Under the pieces are notes generated by a model that ran no database searches, was not told the origin of the DNA, and worked only from the letters and a program-made list of their open reading frames with translations. From NCBI RefSeq assembly GCF_029714405.1, contig NZ_CP121650.1, positions 2,671,001 through 2,735,000 of the forward strand: DNA of 64,000 nucleotides. The letters run 5' to 3'. The DNA is from Bradyrhizobium sp. CB82. GTDB lineage: Bacteria; Pseudomonadota; Alphaproteobacteria; Rhizobiales; Xanthobacteraceae. Numbering within the stretch: position 1 is the stretch's first letter; each line of letters opens with the position of its first letter. Below are positions 54,405-62,577 of the stretch, one piece after another. A program made the translations under genes and the position numbers.

Positions 54405-55331
54405 ATGTTCGGTGACTATTCGATCAGTGATCTAGGCGCAATCTTCGCGATGCAGGGCTTCGCCGGATTGATCCTGTTCTCCGTCTACGTCCTGATGGCG
54501 CTCGGGCTCGCCATCATCTTCGGCCAGATGGGCGTCATCAACATGGCGCATGGCGAGTTCATGATCCTCGGTGCCTACGTCACCTGGATGACGTCGAACA
54601 CCGTCCAGCACGTCGCGCCCTGGCTGTTCCCCGGCTATTTCTTCATCGCCATGACATTGGCCTTCATCGCCTCCGGCGCGCTCGGCATGCTGGTGGAATG
54701 GGCAATGATCCGGCACCTCTACAAGCGCCCGCTGGACACGCTGCTCGCGACCTGGGGCCTGAGCCTGATCCTGCAGCAGGCCTATCGCTCGGTGTTCGGC
54801 GCGCGCGAGGTCGGCGTCGAGCTGCCGGAATGGATGATGGGATCCTGGCAGGCGACGGATTCCATCCAGATACCCATCAACGGCATGTTCGTGATGGGCC
54901 TGACCATCCTGATCACCATCGCCGTGTCCTACGTGCTGTTCTGGTCGAGCTGGGGCAAGCAGGTGCGCGCGGTGGTGCAGAATCGCGTCATGGCTGGCGC
55001 CGTCGGCATCAACACCGAGCGCGTCGACCGCCTGACCTTCGGCCTCGGTTGCGGCATCGCCGGTGTCGCGGGAAGCGCCTTCACCATGATCGGCTCGACC
55101 GGGCCGACTGCGGGACAGCTCTACATCGTCGATACGTTCCTGGTCGTCGTGTTCGGCGGCGCCGCCTCGCTGGTCGGCACCATCGCCTCGGCCTTCACGA
55201 TCTCGCAGACCGACTCGACGCTCGAGTTCTTCATGTCGGGTTCAATGGCCAAGGTGATCACGCTGCTCGGCATCGTCGCCATCCTGATGATGCGGCCGCA
55301 GGGTCTGTTCGCCCTCAAGGTCCGCCGCTAG
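54405..55331 (+). CDS. urtB: Urea/amide ABC transporter permease (UrtB/LivH type)
   Basis: The 308-residue protein has eight or so membrane segments with LivH/UrtB features: YVLMALGLAIIFGQMGVINMAHGEFMILGAYVTW near residue 30, ATWGLSLILQQAYRSVFGAREVGVELP, and FVVVFGGAASLVGTIASAF near the end. It is the first permease of the channel pair with the next gene. GGAGG lies 7 bases before the ATG; an adjacent TTG (54402) could also be used. Confidence 0.9.
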   Translation: MFGDYSISDLGAIFAMQGFAGLILFSVYVLMALGLAIIFGQMGVINMAHGEFMILGAYVTWMTSNTVQHVAPWLFPGYFFIAMTLAFIASGALGMLVEWAMIRHLYKRPLDTLLATWGLSLILQQAYRSVFGAREVGVELPEWMMGSWQATDSIQIPINGMFVMGLTILITIAVSYVLFWSSWGKQVRAVVQNRVMAGAVGINTERVDRLTFGLGCGIAGVAGSAFTMIGSTGPTAGQLYIVDTFLVVVFGGAASLVGTIASAFTISQTDSTLEFFMSGSMAKVITLLGIVAILMMRPQGLFALKVRR

Positions 55332-55348
55332 GAACAGAAAGCACGGTC

Positions 55349-56491
55349 ATGATCATCAACTCGCGCTTCTTCAACCGCTCCGAACTGATCGGCTTCGTGA
55401 CGCTCGCGCTCCTGCTCTTCGTCATCCTGCCGCTGACGCTCGACGTATTCCGCCTGAACCTGGTCGCGAAATATCTCACCTACGCCTTTGTCGGCATCGG
55501 CCTCGTGCTGTGCTGGGGCTATGGCGGCATTTTGAGCCTCGGGCAGGGCGTGTTCTTCGGCCTCGGCGGCTACTGCATGGCGATGTTCCTCAAGCTTGAG
55601 GCATCGAGCGTCGAGAACACCAAGATCCAGTCGACGCCCGGCATTCCCGATTTCATGGACTGGAACCAGCTCACCGCGCTGCCGTTCTTCTGGAAGCCGT
55701 TCCACAGTCTTCCGTTTGCGCTCGCGGCGATTATCCTCGTGCCGGGCATCTTTGCCCTCATCATCGGCGCGGCGATGTTCAAGCGCCGCGTCGGCGGCGT
55801 CTATTTCGCCATCATCACCCAGGCGATCGCGGCCATCCTCGGCATCCTGATCATCGGTCAACAGGGTTACACCGGAGGCGTCAACGGCATCACCGACCTG
55901 CGCACGCTGCTCGGCTGGGACATCCGCACCGACCACGCCAAGTTCATCCTGTATTTCGTCGAGGTGGTCCTGCTGTTTGGCTGCATCGTCGCGGCGCAGT
56001 TCATCCGGTTGACCAAGCTCGGCCGAATCCTGGTGGCGATGCGCGAACAGGAAGACCGCGTGCGGTTCTCGGGCTACAGCGTCGCCAATTTCAAGATCTT
56101 CGCCTTCTGCGGCGCCGCGATCTTCGCCGCCATCGGCGGCGCGATGTTCACCCTCGAGGTCGGATTCATGTCACCGTCCTTCGTCGGCATCGTGCCCTCC
56201 ATCGAGATGGTGATCTACACCGCTGTCGGCGGGCGCATGTCGATCTTCGGCGCGGTCTATGGATCGCTGCTGGTCAATTTCGCCAAGACCATGTTGTCGG
56301 AGTCCTTCCCGCAGCTCTGGCTGTTCGGTCTCGGCGCCCTGTTCATCGCGGTCGTGCTCGCCTTCCCGAGTGGGCTCGCCGGCATCTGGGCCGATCACGT
56401 CCAGCCGCGCATCGATCGTCTGATCGGATCGCGCAAGTCCAAGGCCGCGTGGGACGACGCCTCCGTCGCCGACGGCGCCCCCGCAGAGTGA
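55349..56491 (+). CDS. urtC: Urea/amide ABC transporter permease (UrtC/LivM type)
   Basis: The 380-residue protein has about ten membrane segments. The LivM/UrtC signatures are LCWGYGGILSLGQGVFFGLGGYCMAMFLKLE (near residue 55), VYFAIITQAIAAILGILIIGQQGYTGGVNGITDL and LVAMREQEDRVRFSGYSVANFKIFAF. It forms the transport path with the UrtB-type protein. The frame is open upstream in the preceding gene, but this ATG at 55349, 17 bases after that stop, starts the family sequence. Confidence 0.9.
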   Translation: MIINSRFFNRSELIGFVTLALLLFVILPLTLDVFRLNLVAKYLTYAFVGIGLVLCWGYGGILSLGQGVFFGLGGYCMAMFLKLEASSVENTKIQSTPGIPDFMDWNQLTALPFFWKPFHSLPFALAAIILVPGIFALIIGAAMFKRRVGGVYFAIITQAIAAILGILIIGQQGYTGGVNGITDLRTLLGWDIRTDHAKFILYFVEVVLLFGCIVAAQFIRLTKLGRILVAMREQEDRVRFSGYSVANFKIFAFCGAAIFAAIGGAMFTLEVGFMSPSFVGIVPSIEMVIYTAVGGRMSIFGAVYGSLLVNFAKTMLSESFPQLWLFGLGALFIAVVLAFPSGLAGIWADHVQPRIDRLIGSRKSKAAWDDASVADGAPAE

Positions 56492-56501
56492 GGAGATCGT
56501 C

Positions 56502-57257
56502 ATGCTCATCGGACATCAGCCCAAGGACTTTCTGCTCGCGGTAAGCGGCCTCACCGTCTCTTTTGACGGCTTCAAGGCGGTCAACGACCTCTCCTTCTAT
56601 GTCGAGGAGAACGAGATTCGCGTCATCATCGGCCCCAATGGTGCCGGCAAGACGACGGTGCTCGACCTGATCTGCGGCAAGACCAAGGCGACGTCCGGCT
56701 CGATCCAGTTTCGCGGCAAGGAGCTCACGAAGCTGAAGGAGAACGAGATCGTGCAGACCGGCGTCGGGCGCAAGTTCCAGACGCCGTCGGTATTCGAGGA
56801 TCTCACCGTTTTCGAGAACCTCGAGATCTCCTTTCCGCGCGGCCGCACAGTGTTCGGCTCGCTGGCATTCCAGCGCGATGCAGAGGTCAAGGCGCGCGTC
56901 GAGGAGATCGCCGAGATGATCTTCCTGAAGGACAAGCTCGACACCTATGCCGATGAGCTCAGCCACGGCCAGAAGCAATGGCTCGAGATCGGCATGTTGC
57001 TGATCCAGGACCCGGATCTCCTGATGCTGGACGAGCCTGTGGCCGGTATGAGCGTGTCCGAGCGCGTCAAGACCGCCGAGCTCCTCAATCGAATCATCAA
57101 GGACCGGTCGGTGCTGGTGATCGAGCACGACATGAAGTTCGTCGAAGACATCGCGCACAAAGTGACTGTGCTGCACCAGGGCCAGATCCTCTCCGAGGGC
57201 ACCATGGAGAAGGTCAAGAACGACCCCAAGGTGATCGAAGTCTATCTGGGCCACTGA
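56502..57257 (+). CDS. urtD: Urea/amide ABC transporter ATP-binding protein (UrtD type)
   Basis: The 251-residue ATPase has Walker A GPNGAGKTTVLDLI (near residue 44), the signature LSHGQKQWLEIGMLL, Walker B LLMLDEPVAGMS and an H-loop with VIEHDMKFVEDIAHKVTVLHQG. The SHGQ form of the signature is typical of UrtD/LivG-like subunits. It pairs with the next ATPase. It starts 10 bases after the UrtC-type gene. Confidence 0.92.
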   Translation: MLIGHQPKDFLLAVSGLTVSFDGFKAVNDLSFYVEENEIRVIIGPNGAGKTTVLDLICGKTKATSGSIQFRGKELTKLKENEIVQTGVGRKFQTPSVFEDLTVFENLEISFPRGRTVFGSLAFQRDAEVKARVEEIAEMIFLKDKLDTYADELSHGQKQWLEIGMLLIQDPDLLMLDEPVAGMSVSERVKTAELLNRIIKDRSVLVIEHDMKFVEDIAHKVTVLHQGQILSEGTMEKVKNDPKVIEVYLGH

Positions 57258-57269
57258 GGAGGTACATCG

Positions 57270-57959
57270 ATGCTTGCCATTTCTGATCTTCACGTTGCCT
57301 ACGGCCAGAGCGAGGTACTGCACGGGCTCAATGTCAAGGTCGCGCCGAATGAGATCGTCGCGATCATGGGCCGCAACGGCATGGGCAAGACTACGTTAAT
57401 GAAGTCGCTGATGGGTATCCTGCCCGCTAGAAGCGGCTCGGTGACGATGGATGGCGCCGAGCTCGGCGGACTGAAAAGCTACGAGAGGGTGGCCAAGGGC
57501 CTCGCATACGTGCCGCAGGGCCGAATGATCTTCTCCACCATGACGGTGAAGGAGAATATCGAAACGGGACTCGTGGTCGCGGGCGACTCGGATGTGCCCG
57601 CCAGTATCTACGAGCTCTTCCCGGTGCTCCTGGAGATGAAGGGCCGCCGCGGCGGCAATCTCTCTGGCGGCCAGCAGCAGCAGCTTGCGATCGCGCGTGC
57701 GCTCGCCACCAAGCCGAAGGTGCTGCTGCTGGATGAGCCGACCGAGGGCATCCAGCCGTCCATCATCAAGGACATGGCGCGCACCCTGAAGCGCATTCGG
57801 GACGAGCGCGGGCTCTCGATTGTCGTGTCCGAGCAGGTCCTGAGTTTTGCGCTCGATATCGCCGACCGCGTGCTGGTCATCGAGAATGGCGAGATCGTCC
57901 GCGACGATCCGCGCGACAGCGTCGATGCCGCGCAGGTCTCGAAATATCTGTCCGTCTAA
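57270..57959 (+). CDS. urtE: Urea/amide ABC transporter ATP-binding protein (UrtE type)
   Basis: The 229-residue ATPase has Walker A GRNGMGKTTLMKSL (near residue 34), signature LSGGQQQQLAIARALATKP, Walker B VLLLDEPTEGIQPS and the UrtE/LivF-type ending IENGEIVRDDPRDSV. GAGGAGGT precedes the ATG. It completes the five-gene transporter and is followed 27 bases later by formamidase. Confidence 0.92.
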   Translation: MLAISDLHVAYGQSEVLHGLNVKVAPNEIVAIMGRNGMGKTTLMKSLMGILPARSGSVTMDGAELGGLKSYERVAKGLAYVPQGRMIFSTMTVKENIETGLVVAGDSDVPASIYELFPVLLEMKGRRGGNLSGGQQQQLAIARALATKPKVLLLDEPTEGIQPSIIKDMARTLKRIRDERGLSIVVSEQVLSFALDIADRVLVIENGEIVRDDPRDSVDAAQVSKYLSV

Positions 57960-57986
57960 CCAACCGTGTAAAAGGGGAGCATCTCG

Positions 57987-59216
57987 ATGCCAGAGACACT
58001 GATCAAGGTCGATCTCACCAAATCGGCTTATGAAAACGACATGGTGCACAACCGCTGGCACCCGGATGTTCCGATCGTGGCCTGGGTGAACCCCGGCGAC
58101 GACTTCATCATCGAGACCTATGACTGGACCGGCGGCTTTATCAAGAACAACGATTCCGCCGACGACGTGCGCGACATCGATCTCTCGATCGTGCACTTCC
58201 TGTCTGGCCCGATCGGCGTCAAGGGGGCCGAGCCCGGCGATCTGCTGGTCGTCGATCTCCTTGATGTTGGCCCGCTGAAGCAGAGCCTCTGGGGCTTCAA
58301 CGGCTTCTTCTCCAAACAGAATGGCGGCGGCTTCCTGACCGATCATTTCCCGTTGGCGCAAAAGTCGATCTGGGACATCAAGGGCCTCTACACCTCGTCG
58401 CGTCATGTCCCCGGCGTGAGCTTCGCCGGCCTGATCCATCCTGGCCTGATCGGCTGTCTGCCTGATCCGAAGATGCTGGACATGTGGAACAAGCGCGAGG
58501 CCGAGCTGATCTCGACCAATCCGACGCGCGTGCCCGGTCTCGCCAATCCGCCGTTCGCGCCGACCGCTCATGGCGGTCGCGCCAAGGGGGACGTGAAGGC
58601 CAAGATCGGCGCCGAAGGTGCGCGCACTGTCCCGCCGCGTGAGCACGGCGGCAATTGCGATATCAAGGACCTCTCCCGCGGCTCGAAGATCTACTTCCCG
58701 GTCTATGTGCCGGGCGGCGGTCTCTCGATGGGCGACCTGCACTTTAGCCAGGGCGACGGCGAGATCACCTTCTGCGGCGCGATCGAGATGGCCGGCTGGC
58801 TGCATCTGAAGGTCGACGTGATCAAGGACGGAGTGGCGAAGTACGGCATCAAGAACCCGATCTTCAAGCCGTCGCCGATCACACCGAACTACAAGGATTA
58901 CCTGATCTTCGAGGGTATCTCGGTGGATGAGGCCGGCAAGCAGCACTATCTCGATGTTCACATCGCCTATCGCCAGGCGTGTTTGAACGCGATCGAGTAC
59001 CTCAAGAAGTTCGGCTACTCCGGCGCCCAGGCCTATTCGATCCTCGGCACCGCGCCGTGCCAGGGCCACATCTCCGGCGTCGTCGACGTGCCGAACGCTT
59101 GCGCCACGCTGTGGCTGCCGACAGAGATCTTCGATTTCGACGTCATCCCGTCGGCGGCTGGCCCCATCAAGCACATCACCGGCGATATCCAGATGCCGAT
59201 ATCGCCGGACAAGTAA
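57987..59216 (+). CDS. fmdA: Formamidase (acetamidase/formamidase family)
   Basis: The 409-residue enzyme matches FmdA in length (about 407) and pattern: MPETLIKVDLTKSAYEND, HNRWHPDVPIVAWVNPGDDFIIETYDWTGG near residue 25, EPGDLLVVDLLDVG, REHGGNCDIKDLSRGSKIYFPVYVPGGGLSMGDLHFSQGDGEITFCGAIEM near 215-265. It hydrolyses formamide, and possibly acetamide, to ammonia and the acid in the cytoplasm. It follows the ABC transporter, so imported amides feed nitrogen metabolism. GGGGAGC lies before the ATG. Confidence 0.94.
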   Translation: MPETLIKVDLTKSAYENDMVHNRWHPDVPIVAWVNPGDDFIIETYDWTGGFIKNNDSADDVRDIDLSIVHFLSGPIGVKGAEPGDLLVVDLLDVGPLKQSLWGFNGFFSKQNGGGFLTDHFPLAQKSIWDIKGLYTSSRHVPGVSFAGLIHPGLIGCLPDPKMLDMWNKREAELISTNPTRVPGLANPPFAPTAHGGRAKGDVKAKIGAEGARTVPPREHGGNCDIKDLSRGSKIYFPVYVPGGGLSMGDLHFSQGDGEITFCGAIEMAGWLHLKVDVIKDGVAKYGIKNPIFKPSPITPNYKDYLIFEGISVDEAGKQHYLDVHIAYRQACLNAIEYLKKFGYSGAQAYSILGTAPCQGHISGVVDVPNACATLWLPTEIFDFDVIPSAAGPIKHITGDIQMPISPDK

Positions 59217-59308
59217 TCCCTGCGCGAGAAGGATGCGGGACGGTGCCTCTTGCCGCCCCGCGTCCGCCGCGGGTGTGTCGAACAGGCTAAAGCGCAGGGG
59301 AAGATGCG

Positions 59309-59656
59309 ATGCCGGTCTATGAATATCTTTGTGACGACTGCGGTCCCTTCAAGGATCTCCGTCCGATGTCGGAATGTGACGATCCTCAAGCCTGTCCGCA
59401 TTGCGAAGCGATGGCGCCCCGAGTGATCTTGACTGCGCCGAACTTCTTCTGCATTCCGTCGGAAACGCGAAAGGCCCATGCGGTCAACGAGCGCAGCTCC
59501 CACGCGCCGCAGACGCTGGCGCAATACAAGGCCTCGCATGGTCCCGGCTGCGGCTGCTGCGCGACCGGCAAGACAAAGCAGGCGCGGCTGATGACCAAGA
59601 CCAAGAGCGGCGCCAAGGGCTTCCCCACCGCGCGGCCGTGGATGATTAGCCACTAG
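59309..59656 (+). CDS. fmdB: FmdB-type zinc ribbon protein
   Basis: The 115-residue protein starts MPVYEYLCDDCGPFKDLRPM and has the FmdB zinc ribbon (CDDCG and CPHCEAMAPRV) followed by a basic, low-complexity tail with a CGCCATGKTK segment. FmdB was named as a putative regulator of the fmd operon in Methylophilus methylotrophus; many such ribbons have unknown roles. It closes the amide operon, 92 bases after formamidase. Confidence 0.88.
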   Translation: MPVYEYLCDDCGPFKDLRPMSECDDPQACPHCEAMAPRVILTAPNFFCIPSETRKAHAVNERSSHAPQTLAQYKASHGPGCGCCATGKTKQARLMTKTKSGAKGFPTARPWMISH

Positions 59657-60106
59657 GGGACCGACCCTGCGATTTGGCGAAACGCGGGTCCTGGAGTCTT
59701 CGCGATACCAGACCTCACATTCCCAACCGCTGCTGGGCGCCACTTTCCCTCGGCCACCAAGTGTCGGTTGCTCCGGAATTCGGTCAAACTACGACGTGGG
59801 GGGAAGACGCCGCTCTTGTGAGGCGGGAGCGCAAAGGGTCTCTCAGCCACCGACGCCTACGGGCATAGCCCTGGCCGGTGATGGGGGCAACAATAAACCT
59901 GTCGCAGAAACGTTGCTATTGCGAAATAGGCTGAGCCTGGAAACAACGACCGCTGCAACGCCTCGCCTCGTCCCAGGAACTCGGGGAACTCCGAACTGTC
60001 GGACGAGTTACAGAACCGCCGAGAGGATTGAAGGATGAGCGGTCGTGTGCGTTTCTCTTGATCGCGATCGTCCTTTATTCGGCAGTTACTTGATGGAGAG
60101 GCGACA
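59657..60106. other. Gene-free interval
   Basis: A weak inverted repeat (GACCCTGCG at 59663 and CGCGGGTC at 59683) lies after fmdB and may end the operon, without a T-run. I see no coding frame of interest in the rest. Confidence 0.35.
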
Positions 60107-60373
60107 ATGAAAGCACCACTTCTTCTTGCTGGCGCATTAATCATCGGATGCGCGGCACCAGCACTAGCCGATGAGTACTACGTCGTCCAAGGTCCGAGCC
60201 GTCAATGCACGATTACCACCACACGCCCTGCGGACAAGGAAGTCGTGACGCAGATCGGTCCGATGGCGTTCAAGACCCGCGTGGAAGCCGAAGACCGCAT
60301 CAAGCAGACCAAAGTCTGCGAGGAAGGCACAGTTGGTAGCAGCGGCAGCACGACCGTTATCAAAGAGAAGTAA
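60107..60373 (+). CDS. Small exported hypothetical protein
   Basis: The 88-residue protein has a signal peptide (MKAPLLLAGALIIGCAAPALA) and a short mature part (DEYYVVQGPSRQCTITTTRPADKEVVTQIGPMAFKTRVEAEDRI) with two cysteines that could pair, ending in a Gly/Ser stretch. It resembles small periplasmic proteins common in Bradyrhizobium-type genomes (from memory). A GAGAGG ribosome site precedes the ATG and a strong terminator follows the stop. Confidence 0.75.
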   Translation: MKAPLLLAGALIIGCAAPALADEYYVVQGPSRQCTITTTRPADKEVVTQIGPMAFKTRVEAEDRIKQTKVCEEGTVGSSGSTTVIKEK

Positions 60374-60416
60374 TCGACGGCGTCATTCCTAATCGAATTT
60401 GACGAATTCGAGAAAG

Positions 60417-60446
60417 TCGCGCCCATGCCTGTCGGCGCGATTTTTC
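60417..60446 (+). terminator. Rho-independent terminator
   Basis: TCGCGCC (60417-60423) and GGCGCGA (60434-60440) form a perfect 7-bp stem with a 10-base loop followed by TTTTTCT, 44 bases after the stop of the small exported protein gene. Confidence 0.85.
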
Positions 60447-60619
60447 TGTTTGCAGACCATCTAGTTGGAGCAGCGGTTCTGAGGCTTCAGCCAACCGCGC
60501 CAGTGCGGCGATTGCGATGAGGTGTTGCGGATGTTGGTGACCGGCGGGCCAGACAGTGCGCGGCGGCGGTGGCATGCCCCAAGCGCATCAGCGTCATCTC
60601 GGCCCCGGCGCCGGTGGCG

Positions 60620-60781
60620 TCAAATGTCGGCACCTTTGTTTGAATCACCACTCTCTTCTGCGCTCTGCAATTCCCCCTGCGCTTGTTGCCAGAACTCGTC
60701 TTCGCGTCCTTCGGGTTTGCCCGCCTGCTCCCACAGTTCGAACGCGCGTTTTCGTATCTGCTCTTCTGTTGGGTGAGCCAT
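60620..60781 (-). CDS. DUF2934 small protein
   Basis: The 53-residue protein (start MAHPTEEQIRKRAFELWEQAGKPEGREDEFW) has the DUF2934 pattern: IRxRAxELWExxGxPEGRxxEFWxxA. Members are small cytoplasmic proteins of unknown function, often abundant and stress-linked in rhizobia. GGGAGA lies 6 bases before the ATG. The frame remains open upstream without homologous sequence. Confidence 0.85.
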   Translation of the reverse strand: MAHPTEEQIRKRAFELWEQAGKPEGREDEFWQQAQGELQSAEESGDSNKGADI

Positions 60782-60853
60782 GATGAATTCTCCCAGAGCG
60801 CAGGTCCCCGCCTTGGGCAGGAGGCACAAAGGGGTGGGGACCTCGCGCCGACC

Positions 60854-61058
60854 TTAACTTGTGGCCCAGAGAGCCAATTCGGGCTTAGGAGAGTTGTTCC
60901 TCGTTTTCAGCCGGGCCGCTGCCCCATCTTCCTTCTCGGTCCCGCGCATCACGATCTTGGGCACATCATCCGGCAACGGCCGTCGCAGCGCCATCGCTTC
61001 ATCCCACGGCGCGCGCATCCAGACATCGCTCCTTGTCGGTCATCGGGATCACGGGCAT
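60854..61058 (-). pseudogene. Decayed SRAP/YedK (HMCES-type) gene, C-terminal remnant
   Basis: Reading from 61058, [11 protein letters not shown] matches the conserved MPVIL-TxxER region of the SRAP family (abasic-site DNA-protein crosslink proteins). The frame then breaks near 61028 and continues in another frame with [20 protein letters not shown] and [17 protein letters not shown] to a TAA. The N-terminal half with the catalytic Cys2 is absent, and two bases seem lost at the break. It cannot make a working protein. The match rests on my memory of the family. Confidence 0.65.
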
Positions 61059-61141
61059 CACGACGGCTTCGCTCTTTAGCGCTACTTAGTAGCAACCTCT
61101 TTCGCAATGGCGTGTTTTCGACCAAAGCCAAGGAGGCGAGC

Positions 61142-61246
61142 ATGATGAAGAAAATCCGCAAAAATGCCGGATCAACCTCGCGGACCCAGATGCAAGCGAG
61201 CAATCCAAAGATGCTCAATCCAAGCGATCATGCCGCCGGTAACTGA
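61142..61246 (+). CDS. Possible small basic protein
   Basis: A 34-codon frame (MMKKIRKNAGSTSRTQMQAS, then NPKMLNPSDHAAGN) follows an excellent ribosome site (AGGAGG, 61131-61136, five bases upstream). It has no membrane segment or known motif. It lies in a region with gene remnants, so it could also be chance, though the ribosome site makes expression plausible. Confidence 0.4.
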   Translation: MMKKIRKNAGSTSRTQMQASNPKMLNPSDHAAGN

Positions 61247-61400
61247 CGTTCGATGACGGCCGAGGAACAATTTTCGAAACGCTGTCTTCACTGTCATTGC
61301 TTTTTCCCATTGTCTGGCAATCCGCTTCGATCGCCGGCCGTACTCCACAGCCTGCGACCAGAGATGTTCGATCGGTGCCGAGCAGACACAATCTGACAGT

Positions 61401-61868
61401 TCACCGGCTGTAGGTGCCGACGAGTTCCGCCTGTCCAAGCATATGTTTCTCGGCCGCCTTCCAGACATCGGCCACGGCAAGCCTTGGTGCTTGCGAAAGC
61501 ACGTCGATGTCGAGCGCCGCGAGCTTGAAATGGTAGTGATGCGTGCCGTGGCCCTTGGGTGGCGCCGGCCCATGGTAGTTCGGCTCGCCGAAGTCGTTGA
61601 CACCCTTGCCCATGTCCTCTGATTTGGCCTTGCCACTGCCGAAGCCTTCCGGCAGGAGGGTACGTCCGCCCATGATGTTGTAGAGTCCCCAATGACGGAA
61701 TGTGCCCGATGGAGCATCCGGATCCTCGACCACGAGCGCAAAACTCTTGGTGCCCGGTGGCGGATCCGACCATTGCAGCGGCGGTGAGAAGTTCTCGCCG
61801 TCTGCGGTGTATCTGATAGGTATGCGCTCGCCGTCGCGGAACGCAGGGCTTGTCAAGCTGAATGGCAT
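61401..61868 (-). CDS. PEBP (YbhB/YbcL, Raf kinase inhibitor-like) protein
   Basis: The 155-residue protein has the bacterial PEBP pattern: MPFSLTSPAFRDGERIPIRYTADGENFSPPLQWSDPPPGTKSFALVVEDPDAPSGTFRHWGLYNI, then GVNDFGEPNYHGPAPPKGHGTHHYHFKLAALD. The ligand-pocket residues (the DPDAP and GPxPPxGHGxHHYxF motifs) are present. Function in bacteria is unclear, with a ligand-binding or inhibitor role suggested. GGAGG lies 6 bases before the ATG; the longer upstream frame is not conserved sequence. Confidence 0.9.
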   Translation of the reverse strand: MPFSLTSPAFRDGERIPIRYTADGENFSPPLQWSDPPPGTKSFALVVEDPDAPSGTFRHWGLYNIMGGRTLLPEGFGSGKAKSEDMGKGVNDFGEPNYHGPAPPKGHGTHHYHFKLAALDIDVLSQAPRLAVADVWKAAEKHMLGQAELVGTYSR

Positions 61869-62332
61869 TCTAGCCTCCGGCCGGCTCCTAGCTGCTGTGC
61901 TGTGGCGGCGCTCCTTGTCGGTCGCCTCCGAGATGCCTTGCAGGGCACTCCCCAAGCAGCTTGTCTTGTCGGTCCAACAACAGGTCTAGGCAAAGGTTTC
62001 TATGGATCGTTGGGAACTGTCCATCGCGGCACGAGTTTCTTGCTGGACTGAGCGGCTTTCGGTCGGCTTCGCCTGCGGCCGGCGATCCACATCGACATCA
62101 GAGGCCGCCGCCACTCCATGGAGGGAAACCCTCCCCATCGCCGTCTTACGCGAAGCCGCGCCCGCGACGAGGTCAATCGCGAGCTCATGGCGGGGTTGCG
62201 CATTGCCGGCGAACACTTGCCCCGCCGGAGCGCGACAAGTTCGGGGCGTTTTTTTGGGCGCTTTTCCGATATCGTTCTGCTGGGTGAGGCTAAGCACGGC
62301 AGGTCCGAGTTCTATCAGAGGCGCGCCTGCCA
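61869..62332. other. Gene-free interval
   Basis: Open frames occur on both strands, but none has a recognisable motif, a signal peptide or a good ribosome site. I see nothing else here. Confidence 0.35.
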
Positions 62333-62577
62333 TCACGCTCGCCCCAGCTTGAACTTTAAAACCCAATTGCGCGCGGTCAGTTCGAGTGAAACAAGAAGAT
62401 CGTTACCCCCTTTCTGACGGAGCGTCCTTTCGTAACGCGATGTTCTGTAGAGTTCGGCATAGAGTGCAAAGGCGCTGACGACCTGCGAGGTGGCGCCGAT
62501 CGCAACGAGTTGGATGAGAGCGGCTGGCCTCGTGCCGGCGAGCCGCCGGTTATCCGTCAGGAATACCGTCGGACGCG
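62333..62577 (-). pseudogene. Possible gene remnant without a start codon
   Basis: A minus-strand frame of about 80 codons, open from the dehydrogenase stop to 62333, reads like protein with a hydrophobic stretch (AALIQLVAIGATSQVV, then SAFALYAELYRTSRYERTLR, NWVLKFKLG). It has no start codon after the dehydrogenase gene. It may be the tail of a gene whose front was lost, or chance. Family not recognised. Confidence 0.3.

Noticed and set aside
57396..59174. 592-codon minus-strand frame
   Set aside because: Antisense to urtE-type and formamidase genes; Asp/His/Arg-rich translation, no motif.
59978..60012. GGAAC-N16-AGTT resembling an EcfG stress promoter
   Set aside because: The -10 half does not match the CGTT consensus, so I do not claim it.
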